Source: Argentina anserina
Taxonomy: Eukaryota > Streptophyta > Magnoliopsida > Rosales > Rosaceae
Length of the DNA: 64,000 bases
Direction of reading: 5' to 3'
NCBI RefSeq assembly: GCF_933775445.1
Contig: NW_026089428.1
Span: 124,001-188,000 of the forward strand
Shown one piece after another: positions 32,291 through 46,434 of the stretch. The notes under the pieces are model-generated. The model had not been told where the DNA came from. It saw nothing but the letters and a program-made list of their open reading frames with translations, and ran no database searches. The translations under genes and the position numbers were made by a program. The stretch's first letter is position 1. Every line of letters starts with the position of its first letter.

Positions 32291-35200
32291 TTGTATTTGA
32301 GAGTTTTGCAAGTGTGGGAGTGTGTTTCTTTCAAGCTGAGTATCTTTACATCGTTTGCGTATCTTTACTATTCCAATTGTGTATCTTTTCATTTCTCGTT
32401 TGAGTATATTTCTGTAAGGCTTTCTGATGCGAGTTTCTATTGAATATGAGAGTTTTGCAAGTGTGGGAGTGTGTTTCTTTTAAACTGAGTATCTTTACAT
32501 GGTTTGCGTATCTTTACTATTCCAATTGTGTATCTTTACATCGTTTGTGTATCTTTACTATTCCAATTGTGTATCTTTTCATTTCTCGTTTATGTAACTT
32601 TCTGTAAGGCTTCTGATGCGAGTTTCTATTGTATTTGAGAGTTTTGCAAGTGTGGGAGTGTGTTTCTTTCAAACTGAGTATCTTTACATCGTTTGCGTAT
32701 CTTTACTATTCTAATTGTGTATCTTTTCATTTCTCGTTTAAGTATCTTTCTGTAAGGCTTCTGATGCGAGTTTTTATTGTATTTGAGAGTCTTGCAAGTT
32801 TGGGAGTGTGTTTCTTTCAAACGGAGTATCTTTACATCGTTTGCGTATCTTTACTATTCCAATTGTGTATCTTTACATCATTTGCGTATCTTTACAATTC
32901 CAATTGTTTTTCTTTTCATTTCTCGTTTGAGTATCTTTCTGTAAGGCTTCTGATGCGAGTTTCTATTGTATTTGAGAGTTTTGCAAGTGTGGGAGTGTGT
33001 TTCTTTTAAACTGAGTATCTTTACATCGTTTGCGTATCTTTACTATTCCAATTGTGTATCTTTTCATTTCTCGGTTAAGTATCTTTCTGTAAGGCTTCTG
33101 ATGCGAGTTTCTATTGTATTTGAGAGTTTTGCAAGTTTGGGAGTGTGTTTCTTTCAAACTGAGTATCTTTACATCGTTTGCGTATCTTTACTATTCCAAT
33201 TGTGTATCTTTTCATTTCTCGTTTGAGTATCTTTCTGTAAGGCTTCTGATGCGAGTTTCTATTGTATTTGAGAGTTTTGCAAGTGTGGGAGTGTGTTTCT
33301 TTCAAACTGAGTATCTTTACATCGTTTGCGTATCTTTACTATTCCAATTGTGTATCTTTTCATTTCTCGTTTGAGTATCTTTCTGTAAGGCTTCTGATGC
33401 GAGTTTCTATTGTATTTGAGAGTTTTGCAAGTGTGGGAGTGTGTTTCTTTCAAACTGAGTATCTTTACATCGTTTGCGTATCTTTACTATTCCAATTGTG
33501 TATGTTTTCATTTATCGTTTGAGTATCTTTCTGTAAGGCTTCTGATGCGAGTTTCTATTGTATTTGAGAGTTTTGCAAGTGTGGGAGTGTGTTTCTTTCA
33601 AACTGAGTATCTTTACATCGTTTGCGTATCTTTACTATTCCAATTGTGTATCTTTACATCGTTTGCGTATCTTTACTATTCCAATTGTGTATCTTTTCAT
33701 TTCTCGTTTGAGTATCTTTCTGTAAGGCTTCTGATGCGAGTTTCTATTGTATTTGAGAGTTTTTCAAGTGTGGGAGTGTGTTTCTTTCAAACTGAGTATC
33801 TTTACATCGTTTGCGTATCTTTACTATTCCAATTGTGTATGTTTTCATTTATCGTTTGAGTATCTTTCTGTAAGGCTTCTGATGCGAGTTTCTATTGTAT
33901 TTGAGAGTTTTGCAAGTGTGGGAGTGTGTTTCTTTCAAACTGAGTATCTTTACATCGTTTGCGTATCTTTACTATTCCAATTGTGTATCTTTACATCGTT
34001 TGCGAATCTTTACTATTCCAATTGTGTATCTTTACATCGTTTGCGTATCTTTACTATTCCAATTGTGTATCTTTTCATTTCTCGTTTGAGTGTCTTTCTG
34101 TAAGGCTTCTGATGCGAGTTTCTATTGTATTTGAGAGTTTTGCAAGTGCGGGAGTGTGTTTCTTTCAAACTGAGTATCTTTACATCGTTTGCGTATCTTT
34201 ACTATTCCGATTGTGTATGTTTTCATTTATCGTTTGAGTATCTTTCTGTAAGGCTTCTGATGCGAGTTTCTATTGTATTTGAGAGTTTTGCAAGTGTGGG
34301 AGTGTGTTTCTTTCAAACTGAGTATCTTTACATCGTTTGCGTATTTTTACTATTCCAATTGTGTATCTTTACATCGTTTGCGTATCTTTACTATTCCAAT
34401 TGTGTATCTTTTCATTTCTCGTTTGAGTATCTTTCTGTAAGGCTTCTGATGCGAGTTTCTATTGTATTTGAGAGTTTTTCAAGTGTGGGAGTGTGTTTCT
34501 TTCAAACTGAGTATCTTTACATCGTTTGCGTATCTTTACTATTCCAATTGTGTATGTTTTCATTTATCGTTTGAGTATCTTTCTGTAAGGCTTCTGATGC
34601 GAGTTTCTATTGTATTTGAGAGTTTTGCAAGTGTGGGAGTGTGTTTCTTTCAAACTGAGTATCTTTACATCGTTTGCGTATCTTTACTATTCCAATTGTG
34701 TATCTTTACATCGTTTGCGAATCTTTACTATTCCAATTGTGTATCTTTTCATTTCTCGTTTGAGTATCTTTCTGTAAGGCTTCTGATGCGAGTTTCTATT
34801 GTATTTGAGAGTTTTCCAAGTGTGGGAGTGTGTTTCTTTCAAACTGAGTATCTTTACATCGTTTGCGTATCTTTACTATTCCAGTTGTGTATCTTTACAT
34901 CGTTTGCGTATCTTTACTATTCCAATTGTGTATGTTTTCATTTCTCGTTTGAGTATCTTTTTGTAAGGCTTCTGATGCGAGTTTCTATTGTATTTGAGAG
35001 TTTGGCAAGTGTGGGAGTGTGTTTCTTTCAAACTGAGTATCTTTACATCGTTTGCGTATCTTTACTATTCCAATTGTGTATGTTTTCATTTATCGTTTGA
35101 GTATCTTTCTGTAAGGCTTTCTGATGCGAGTTTCTATTGAATTTGAGAGTTTGGCAAGTGTGGGAGTGTGTTTCTTTCAAACTGAGTATCTTTACATCGT

Positions 35201-38200
35201 TTGCGTATCTTTACTATTCCAATTGTGTATATTTTCATTTCTCGTTTGAGTATCTTTCTGTAAGGCTTCTGATGCGAGTTTCTACTGTATTTGAGAGTTT
35301 TGCAAGTGTGGGAGTGTGGTTCTTTCAAACAGAGTATCTTTACATCGTTTGCGTATCTTTACTATTCCAATTGTGTATCTTTACATCGTTTGCGTATCTT
35401 TACTATTCCAATTGTGTATCTTTTCATTTCACGTTTGAGTATCTTTCTGTAAGGCTTCTGATGCGAGTTTCTATTGTATTTGAGAGTTTTGCAAGTGTGG
35501 GAGTGTGTTTCTTTCAAACTGAGTATCTTTACATCGTTTGCGTATCTTTACTATTCCAATTGTGTATCTTTACATCGTTTGCGAATCTTTACTATTCCAA
35601 TTGTGTATCTTTTCATTTCTCGTTTGAGTATCTTTCTGTAAGGCTTCTGATGCGAGTTTCTATTGTATTTGAGAGTTTTCCAAGTGTGGGAGTGTGTTTC
35701 TTTCAAACTGAGTATCTTTACATCGTTTGCGTATCTTTACTATTCCAGTTGTGTATCTTTACATCGTTTGCGTATCTTTACTATTCCAATTGTGTATGTT
35801 TTCATTTCTCGTTTGAGTATCTTTTTGTAAGGCTTCTGATGCGAGTTTCTATTGTATTTGAGAGTTTGGCAAGTGTGGGAGTGTGTTTCTTTCAAACTGA
35901 GTATCTTTACATCGTTTGCGTATCTTTACTATTCCAATTGTGTATGTTTTCATTTATCGTTTGAGTATCTTTCTGTAAGGCTTCTGATGCGAGTTTCTAT
36001 TGTATTTGAGAGTGTTGCAAGTGTGGGAGTGTGTTTCTTTCAAACTGAGTATCTTTACATCGTTTGCGTATCTTTACTATTCCAATTGTGTATCTTTACA
36101 TCGTTTGCGTATCTTTACTATTCCAATTGTGTATCTTTTCATTTCTCGTTTGAGTATCTTTCTGTAAGGCTTCTGATGCGAGTTTCTATTGTATTTGAGA
36201 GTTTTCCAAGTGTGGGAGTGTGTTTCTTTCAAACTGAGTATCTTTACATCGTTTGCGTATCTTTACTATTCCAGTTGTGTATCTTTACATCGTTTGCGTA
36301 TCTTTACTATTCCAATTGTGTATCTTTACATCGTTTGCGTATCTTTACTATTCCAATTGTGTATCTTTTCATTTCTCGTTTGAGTGTCTTTCTGTAAGGC
36401 TTCTGATGCGAGTTTCTATTGTATTTGAGAGTTTTGCAAGTGCGGGAGTGTGTTTCTTTCAAACTGAGTATCTTTACATCGTTTGCGTATCTTTACTATT
36501 CCAATTGTGTATCTTTTCATTTCTCGTTTGAGTATCTTTCTGTAAGGCTTCTGATGCGAGTTTCTGTTGTATTTGAGAGTTTTGCAAGTGTGGGAGTGTG
36601 TTTCTTTCAAACTGAGTATCTTTACATCGTTTGCGTATCTTTACTATTCCAATTGTGTATGTTTTCATTTATCGTTTGAGTATCTTTCTGTAAGGCTTCT
36701 GATGCGAGTTTCTATTGTATTTGAGAGTTTTGCAAGTGTGGGAGTGTGTTTCTTTCAAACTGAGTATCTTTACATCGTTTGCGTATCTTTACTATTCCAA
36801 TTGTGTATCTTTACATCGTTTGCGTATCTTTACTATTCCAATTGTGTATCTTTTCATTTCTCGTTTGAGTATCTTTCTGTAAGGCTTCTGATGCGAGTTT
36901 CTATTGTATTTGTGAGTTTTTCAAGTGTGGGAGTGTGTTTCTTTCAAACTGAGTATCTTTACATCGTTTGCGTATCTTTACTATTCCAATTGTGTATTTT
37001 TTCATTTCTCGTTTGAGTATCTTTCTGTAAGGCTTCTGATGCGAGTTTCTATTGTATTTGAGAGTTTTCCAAGTGTGGGAGTGTGTTTCTTTCAAACTGA
37101 GTATCTTTACATCGTTTGCGTATCTTTACTATTCCAGTTGTGTATATTTACATCGTTTGCGTATCTTTACTATTCCAATTTTGTATGTTTTCATTTCTCG
37201 TTTGAGTATCTTTTTGTAAGGCTTCTGATGCGAGTTTCTATTGTATTTGAGAGTTTGGCAAGTGTGGGAGTGTGTTTCTTTCAAACTGAGTATCTTTACA
37301 TCGTTTGCGTATCTTTACTATTCCAATTGTGTATCTTTACATCGTTTGCGTATCTTTACTATTCCAATTGTGTATCTTTTCATTTCTCGTTTGAGTATCT
37401 TTCTGTAAGGCTTCTGATGCGAGTTTCTATTGTATTTGAGAGTTTTGCAAGTGCGGGAGTGTGTTTCTTTCAAACTGAGTATCTTTACATCGTTTGCGTA
37501 TCTTTACTATTCCAATTGTGTATCTTTTCATTTCTCGTTTAAGTATCTTTCTGTAAGGCTTCTGATGCGAGTTTCTATAGTATTTGAGAGTTTTGCAAGT
37601 TTGGGAGTGTGTTTCTTTCAAACTGAGTATCTTTACATCGTTTGCGTATCTTTACTATTCCAATTGAGTATCTTTACATCGTTTGCGTATCTTTACTATT
37701 CCAATTATGTATCTTTTCATTTCTCGTTTGAGTATCTTTCTGTAAGGCTTCTGATGCGAGTTTCTATTGTATTTGAGAGTTTTGCAAGTGTGGGAGTGTG
37801 TTTCTTTCAAACTGAGTATCTTTACATCGTTTGCGTATCTTTACTATTCCAATTGAGTATCTTTACATCGTTTGCGTATCTTTATTATTCCAATTGTGTA
37901 TCTTTTCATTTCTCGTTTGAGTATCTTTCTGTAAGGCTTCTGATGCGAGTTTCTATTGTATTTGAGAGTTTTGCAAGTGCGGGAGTGTGTTTCTTTCAAA
38001 CTGAGTATCTTTACATCGTTTGCGTATCTTTACTAATCCAATTGTGTATCTTTTCATTTCTCGTTTGAGTATCTTTCTGTAAGGCTTTCTAATGCGAGTT
38101 TCTATTGAATTTGAGAGTTTTGCAAGTGTGGGAGTGTGTTTCTTTTAAACTGAGTATCTTTACATCGTTTGCGTATCTTTACTATTCCAATTGTGTATCT

Positions 38201-39333
38201 TTACATCGTTTGCGTATCTTTACTATTCCAATTGTGTATCATTTCATTTCTCATTTGAGTATCTTTATGTAAGGCTTCTGATGCGAGTTTCTATTGTATT
38301 TGAGAGTTTTGCAAGTGCGGGAGTGTGTTTCTTTCAAACTGAGTATCTTTACATCGTTTGCGTATCTTTACTATTCCAATTGTGTATCTTTACATCGTTT
38401 GCGTATCTTTACTATTCCAATTGTGTATCTTTTCATTTCTCGTTTGAGTATCTTTCTGTAAGGCTTCTGATGCGAGTTTCTATTGTATTTGAGAGTTTTG
38501 CAAGTGTGGGAGTGTGTTACTTTCAAATTGAGTATCTTTACATCGTTTGCGTATCTTTACTATTCTAATTGTGTATCTTTACATCGTTTGCGTATCTTTA
38601 CTATTCCAATTGTGTATCTTTTCATTTCTCGTTTCAGTATCTTTCTGTAAGGCTTCTGATGCGAGTTTCTATTGTATTTGAGAGTTTTGCAAGTGTGGGA
38701 GTGTGTTTCTTTCAAACTGAGTATCTTTACATCGTTTGCGTATCTTTACTATTCCAATTGTGTATCTTTACATCGTTTGCGTATCTTTACTATTCCAATT
38801 GTGTATCTTTTCATTTCTCGTTTGAGTATCTTTCTGTAAGGCTTCTGATGCGAGTTTCTATTGTATTTGAGAGTTTTGCAAGTGTGGGAGTGTGTTTCTT
38901 TCAAACTGAGTATCTTTACATCGTTTGCGTATCTTTACTATTCCAATTGTGTATCTTTTCATTTCTCGTTTGAGTATCTTTCTGTAAGGCTTCTGATGCG
39001 AGTTTCTATTGTATTTGAGAGTTTTGCAAGTGTGGGAGTGTGTTACTTTGAAACTGAGTATCTTTACATCGTTTGGGTATCTTTACTATTCCAATTGTGT
39101 ATCTTTACATCGTTTGCGTATCTTTTCTATTCCAATTGTGTATCTTTTCATTTCTCGTTTGAGTATCTTTCTGTAAGGCTTCTGATGCGAGTTTCTATTG
39201 TATTTGAGAGTTTTGCAAGTGTGGGAGTGTGTTTCTTTCAAACTGAGTATCTTTACATCGTTTGCGTATCTTTACTATTCCAATTGTGTATCTTTTCATT
39301 TCTCGTTTGAGTATCTTTCTGTAAGGCTTTCTA

Positions 39334-42300
39334 ATGCTAGTTTCTATTGAATTTGAGAGTTTTGCAAGTGTGGGAGTGTGTTTCTTTCAAACTGAGTATC
39401 TTTACATCGTTTGCGTATCTTTACTATTCCAATTGTGTATCTTTACATCGTTTGCGTATCTTTACTATTCCAATTGTGTATCTTTTCATTTCTCGTTTAA
39501 GTATCTTTCTGTAAGGCTTCTGATGCGAGTTTCTATAGTATTTGAGAGTTTTGCAAGTTTGGGAGTGTGTTTCTTTCAAACTGAGTATCTTTACATCGTT
39601 TGCGTATCTTTACTATTCCAATGGAGTATCTTTACATCGTTTGCGTATCTTTACTATTCCAATTGTGTATCTTTTCATTTCTTGTTTCAGTATCTTTCTG
39701 TAAGGTTTCTGATGCGAGTTTCTATTGTATTTAGGAGTTTTGCAAGTGTAGGAGTGTGTTTCATTCAAACTGAGTATCTTTACATCGTTTGCGTATCTTT
39801 ACTAGTCCAATTGTGTATCTTTACATCGTTTGCGTATCTTTACTATTCCAATTGTGTATCTTTTCATTTCTCGTTTGAGTATCTTTCTTTAAGGCTTCTG
39901 ATGCGAGTTTCTATTGTATTTGAGAGTTTTGCAAGTGTGGGAGTGTGTTACTTTGAAACTGAGTATCTTTACATCGTTTGGGTATCTTTACTATTCCAAT
40001 TGTGTATCTTTACATCGTTTGCGTATCTTTTCTATTCCAATTGTGTATCTTTTCATTTCTCGTTTGAGTATCTTTCTGTAAGGCTTCTGATGCGAGTTTC
40101 TATTGTATTTGAGAGTTTTGCAAGTGTGGGAGTGTGTTTCTTTCAAACTGAGTATCTTTACATCGTTTGCGTATCTTTACTATTCCAATTGTGTATCTTT
40201 TCATTTCTCGTTTGAGTATCTTTCTGTAAGGCTTTCTAATGCGAGTTTCTATTGAATTTGAGAGTTTTGCAAGTGTGGGAGTGTGTTTCTTTCAAACTGA
40301 GTATCTTTACATCGTTTGCGTATCTTTACTATTCCAATTGTGTATCTTTACATCGTTTGCGTATCTTTACTATTCCAATTGTGTATCTTTTCATTTCTCG
40401 TTTAAATATCTTTCTGTAAGGCTTCTGATGCGAGTTTCTATAGTATTTGAGAGTTTTGCAAGTTTGGGAGTGTGTTTCTTTCAAACTGAGTATCTTTACA
40501 TCGTTTGCGTATCTTTACTATTCCAATGGAGTATCTTTACATCGTTTGCGTATCTTTACTATTCCAATTGTGTATCTTTTCATTTCTTGTTTCAGTATCT
40601 TTCTGTAAGGCTTCTGATGCGAGTTTCTATTGTATTTAGGAGTTTTGCAAGTGTAGGAGTGTGTTTCATTCAAACTGAGTATCTTTACATCGTTTGCGTA
40701 TCTTTACTAGTCCAATTGTGTATCTTTACATCGTTTGCGTATCTTTACTATTCCAATTGTGTATCTTTTCATTTCTCGTTTGAGTATCTTTCTTTAAGGC
40801 TTCTGATGCGAGTTTCTATTGTATTTGAGAGTTTTGCAAGTGTGGGAGTGTGTTTCTTTCAAACTGAGTATCTTTACATCGTTTGCGTATCTTTCCTATT
40901 CCAATTGTGTATCTTTACATCGTTTGCGTATCTTTACTATTCCAATTGTGTATCTTTTCATTTCTCGTTTGAGTATCTTTATGTAAGGCTTCTGATGCGA
41001 GTTTCTATTGTATTTGAGAGTTTTGCAAGTGCGGGAGTGTGTTTCTTTCAAACTGAGTATCTTTACATCGTTTGCGTATCTTTACTAATCCAATTGTGTA
41101 TCTTTACATCGTTTGCGTATCTTTACTATTCCAATTGTGTATCTTTTCATTTCTCGTTTGAGTATCTTTCTGTAAGGCTTCTGATGCGAGTTTCTATTGT
41201 ATTTGAGAGTTTTGCAAGTGTGGGAGTGTGTTTCTTTCAAACTGAGTATCTTTACATCGTTTGCGTATCTTTACTATTCCTATTGTGTATCTTTACATCG
41301 TTTGCGTATCTTTACTATTCCTATTGTGTATCTTTACATCGTTTGCGTATCTTTACTATTCCAATTGTGTATCTTTTCATTTCTCGTTTGAGTATCTTTC
41401 TATAAGGCTTCTGATGCGAGTTTCTATTGTATTTGAGAGTTTTTCAAGTGTGGGAGTGTGTTTCTTTCAAACTGAGTATCTTTACATCGTTTGCGTATCT
41501 TTACTATTCCAATTGTGTATCTTTACATCGTTTGCGTATCTTTACTATTCCAATTGTGTATCTTTTCATTTCTCGTTTGAGTATCTTTCTGTAAGGCTTC
41601 TGATGCGAGTTTCTATTGTATTTGAGAGTTTTGCAAGTGTGGGAGTGTGTTTCATTCAAACTGAGTATCTTTACATCGTTTGCGTATCTTTACTATTCCA
41701 ATTGTGTATCTTTACATCGTTTGCGTATCTTTTCTATTCCAATTGTGTATCTTTTCATTTCTCGTTTGAGTATCTTTCTGTAAGGCTTCTGATGCGAGTT
41801 TCTATTGTATTTGAGAGTTTTCCAAGTGTGGGAGTGTGTTTCTTTCAAACTGAGTATCTTTACATCGTTTGCGTATCTTTACTATTCTAATTGTGTATCT
41901 TTTCATTTCTCGTTTGAGTATCTTTCTGTAAGGCTTCTGATGCGAGTTTCTATTGTATTTGAGAGTTTTGCAAGTGTGGGAGTGTGTTACTTTGAAACTG
42001 AGTATCTTTACATCGTTTGCGTATCTTTACTATTCCAATTGTGTATCTTTACATCCTTTGCGTATCTTTTCTATTCCAATTGTGTATCTTTTCATTTCTC
42101 GTTTGAGTATCTTTCTGTAAGGCTTCTGATGCTAGTTTCTATTGTATTTGAGAGTTTTGCAAGTGTGGGAGTGTGTTTCTTTCAAACTGAGTATCTTTAC
42201 ATCGTTTGCGTATCTTTACTATTCCAATTGTGTATTTTTTCATTTCTCGTTTGAGTATCTTTCTGTAAGGCTTCTGATGCGAGTTTCTATTGTATTTGAG

Positions 42301-45000
42301 AGTTTTCCAAGTGTGGGAGTGTGTTTCTTTCAAACTGAGTATCTTTACATCGTTTGCGTATCTTTACTATTCCAATTGTGTATCTTTACATCGTTTGCGT
42401 ATCTTTACTATTCCAATTGTGTATCTTTTCATTTCTCGTTTAAGTATCTTTCTGTAAGGCTTCTGATGCGAGTTTCTATAGTATTTGAGAGTTTTGCAAG
42501 TTTGGGAGTGTGTTTCTTTCAAACTGAGTATCTTTACATCGTTTGCGTATCTTTACTATTCCAATGGAGTATCTTTACATCGTTTGCGTATCTTTACTAT
42601 TCCAATTGTGTATCTTTTCATTTCTTGTTTCAGTATCTTTCTGTAAGGCTTCTGATGCGAGTTTCTATTGTATTTAGGAGTTTTGCAAGTGTAGGAGTGT
42701 GTTTCATTCAAACTGAGTATCTTTACATCGTTTGCGTATCTTTACTAGTCCAATTGTGTATCTTTACATCGTTTGCGTATCTTTACTATTCCAATTGTGT
42801 ATCTTTTCATTTCTCGTTTGAGTATCTTTCTTTAAGGCTTCTGATGCGAGTTTCTATTGTATTTGAGAGTTTTGCAAGTGTGGGAGTGTGTTTCTTTCAA
42901 ACTGAGTATCTTTACATCGTTTGCGTATCTTTCCTATTCCAATTGTGTATCTTTACATCGTTTGCGTATCTTTACTATTCCAATTGTGTATCTTTTCATT
43001 TCTCGTTTGAGTATCTTTCTGTAAGGCTTCTGATGCGAGTTTCTATTGTATTTGAGAGTTTTGCAAGTGCGGGAGTGTGTTTCTTTCAAACTGAGTATCT
43101 TTACATCGTTTGCGTATCTTTACTAATCCAATTGTGTATCTTTTCATTTCTCGTTTGAGTATCTTTCTGTAAGGCTTTCTAATGCGAGTTTCTATTGAAT
43201 TTGAGAGTTTTGCAAGTGTGGGAGTGTGTTACTTTCAAATTGAGTATCTTTACATCGTTTGCGTATCTTTACTATTCTAATTGTGTATCTTTACATCGTT
43301 TGCGTATCTTTACTATTCCAATTGTGTATCTTTTCATTTCTCGTTTCAGTATCTTTCTGTAAGGCTTCTGATGCGAGTTTCTATTGTATTTGAGAGTTTT
43401 GCAAGTGTGGGAGTGTGTTTCATTCAAACTGAGTATCTTTACATCGTTTGCGTATCTTTACTATTCCAATTGTGTATCTTTACATCGTTTGCGTATCTTT
43501 TCTATTCCAATTGTGTATCTTTTCATTTCTCGTTTGAGTATCTTTCTGTAAGGCTTCTGATGCGAGTTTCTATTGTATTTGAGAGTTTTCCAAGTGTGGG
43601 AGTGTGTTTCTTTCAAACTGAGTATCTTTACATCGTTTGCGTATCTTTACTATTCTAATTGTGTATCTTTTCATTTCTCGTTTGAGTATCTTTCTGTAAG
43701 GCTTCTGATGCGAGTTTCTATTGTATTTGAGAGTTTTGCAAGTGTGGGAGTGTGTTACTTTGAAACTGAGTATCTTTACATCGTTTGCGTATCTTTACTA
43801 TTCCAATTGTGTATCTTTACATCCTTTGCGTATCTTTTCTATTCCAATTGTGTATCTTTTCATTTCTCGTTTGAGTATCTTTCTGTAAGGCTTCTGATGC
43901 TAGTTTCTATTGTATTTGAGAGTTTTGCAAGTGTGGGAGTGTGTTTCTTTCAAACTGAGTATCTTTACATCGTTTGCGTATCTTTACTATTCCAATTGTG
44001 TATCTTTTCATTTCTCGTTTGAGTATCTTTCTGTAAGGCTTTCTAATGCGAGTTTCTATTGAATTTGAGAGTTTTGCAAGTGTGGGAGTGTGTTTCTTTC
44101 AAACTGAGTATCTTTACATCGTTTGCGTATCTTTACTATTCCAATTGTGTATCTTTACATCGTTTGCGTATCTTTACTATTCCAATTGTGTATCTTTTCA
44201 TTTCTCGTTTAAGTATCTTTCTGTAAGGCTTCTGATGCGAGTTTCTATAGTATTTGAGAGTTTTGCAAGTTTGGGAGTGTGTTTCTTTCAAACTGAGTAT
44301 CTTTACATCGTTTGCGTATCTTTACTATTCCAATGGAGTATCTTTACATCGTTTGCGTATCTTTACTATTCCAATTGTGTATCTTTTCATTTCTTGTTTC
44401 AGTATCTTTCTGTAAGGCTTCTGATGCGAGTTTCTATTGTATTTAGGAGTTTTGCAAGTGTAGGAGTGTGTTTCATTCAAACTGAGTATCTTTACATCGT
44501 TTGCGTATCTTTACTAGTCCAATTGTGTATCTTTACATCGTTTGCGTATCTTTACTATTCCAATTGTGTATCTTTTCATTTCTCGTTTGAGTATCTTTCT
44601 TTAAGGCTTCTGATGCGAGTTTCTATTGTATTTGAGAGTTTTGCAAGTGTGGGAGTGTGTTTCTTTCAAACTGAGTATCTTTACATCGTTTGCGTATCTT
44701 TCCTATTCCAATTGTGTATCTTTACATCGTTTGCGTATCTTTACTATTCCAATTGTGTATCTTTTCATTTCTCGTTTGAGTATCTTTCTGTAAGGCTTCT
44801 GATGCGAGTTTCTATTGTATTTGAGAGTTTTGCAAGTGCGGGAGTGTGTTTCTTTCAAACTGAGTATCTTTACATCGTTTGCGTATCTTTACTAATCCAA
44901 TTGTGTATCTTTTCATTTCTCGTTTGAGTATCTTTCTGTAAGGCTTTCTAATGCGAGTTTCTATTGAATTTGAGAGTTTTGCAAGTGTGGGAGTGTGTTT
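39334..45000 (+). repeat. 905-bp higher-order repeat family
   Basis: A block of four 189-bp units plus one 149-bp unit, marked in order by ctatagtatttg, caatggagtatc, ttcttgtttcag, ttcattcaaac, actagtcc and tctttaaggc. It occurs from 39334 and 40239 (offset 905), within 42300-43160, and from 44046. A further copy lies beyond element 2, from 62630. Copies are interspersed with other monomers, not perfectly tandem. Confidence 0.8.
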
Positions 45001-46434
45001 CTTTCAAACTGAGTATCTTTACATCGTTTGCGTATCTTTACTATTCAAATTGTGTATCTTTACATCGTTTGCGTATCTTTACTATTCCAATTGTGTATCT
45101 TTTCATTTCTCGTTTGAGTATCTTTATGTAAGGCTTCTGATGCGAGTTTCTATTGTATTTGAGAGTTTTGCAAGTGCGGGAGTGTGTTTCTTTCAAACTG
45201 AGTATCTTTACATCGTTTGCGTATCTTTACTATTCCAATTGTGTATCTTTACATCTTTTGCGTATCTTTACTATTCCAATTGTGTATCTTTTCATTTCTC
45301 GTTTGAGTATCTTTCTGTAAGGCTTCTGATGCGAGTTTCTATTGTATTTGAGAGTTTTGCAAGTGTGGGAGTGTGTTTCTTTCAAACTGAGTATCTTTAC
45401 ATCGTTTGCGTATCTTTACTATTCCTATTGTGTATCTTTACATCGTTTGCGTATCTTTACTATTCCAATTGTGTATCTTTTCATTTCTCGTTTGAGTATC
45501 TTTCTGTAAGGCTTCTGATGCGAGTTTCTATTGTATTTGAGAGTTTTTCAAGTGTGGGAGTGTGTTTCTTTCAAACTGAGTATCTTTACATCGTTTGCGT
45601 ATCTTTACTATTCCAATTGTGTATCTTTACATCGTTTGCGTATCTTTACTATTCCAATTGTGTATCTTTTCATTTCTCGTTTGAGTATCTTTCTGTAAGG
45701 CTTCTGATGCGAGTTTCTATTGTATTTGAGAGTTTTGCAAGTGTGGGAGTGTGTTTCATTCAAACGGAGTATCTTTACATCGTTTGCGTATCTTTACTAT
45801 TCCAATTGTGTATCTTTACATCGTTTGCGTATCTTTACTATTCCAATTGTGTATCTTTTCATTTCTCGTTTGAGTATCTTTCTGTAAGGCTTCTGATGCG
45901 AGTTTCTATTGTATTTGAGAGTTTTCCAAGTGTTGGAGTGTGTTTCTTTCAAACTGAGTATCTTTACATCGTTTGCGTATCTTTACTATTCCAATTGTGT
46001 ATCTTTTCATTTCTCGTTTGAGTATCTTTCTGTAAGGCTTCTGATGCGAGTTTTTATTGTATTTAGGAGTTTTGCAAGTGTGGGAGTGTGTTTCATTCAA
46101 ACTGAGTATCTTTACATCGTTTGCGTATCTTTACTACTCCAATTGTGTATCTTTACATCGTTTGCGTATCTTTACTATTCCAATTGTGTATCTTTTCATT
46201 TCTCGTTTCAGTATCTTTCTGTAAGGCTTCTGATGCGAGTTTCTATTGTATTTGAGAGTTTTGCAAGTGTGGGAGTGTGTTTCTTTCAAACTGAGTATCT
46301 TTACATCGTTTGCGTATCTTTACTATTCCAATTGTGTATATTTACATCGTTTGCGTATCTTTACTATTCCAATTGTGTATCTTTTCATTTCTCGTTTGAA
46401 TATCTTTCTGTAAGGCTTCTGATGCGAGTTTCTA

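Larger units (their letters stand above)
20486..33859 (+). repeat. Segmental duplication in satellite, offset 10,752 bp
   Basis: The order of monomer lengths and rare variants from about 21053 to 23107 is repeated from about 31805 to 33859, exactly 10,752 bp downstream. Private markers shared by both copies are acatggtttgcg (21746 and 32498), a ttatgtaactttc change (near 21839 and 32591), and tttacaattcc (near 22141 and 32893). Beyond this the match continues at a slightly different offset: 24345-25172 resembles 35137-35964, offset 10,792, one 41-bp module longer and one base shorter. The left edge near 20486 is approximate. Confidence 0.85.
19783..37000 (+). repeat. Satellite array, middle block with mixed 148/189/230-bp monomers
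   Basis: Continuous same-orientation satellite. Single 148-bp units alternate with 189-bp units, with occasional runs of 148 (for example 22214, 22362, 22510, 22658) and occasional 230-bp units (for example 20823-21052). Larger duplications are superimposed on this. The right limit is approximate, because the change to the 189-rich region is gradual. No genes are seen; open frames on both strands follow the monomer period. Confidence 0.95.
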
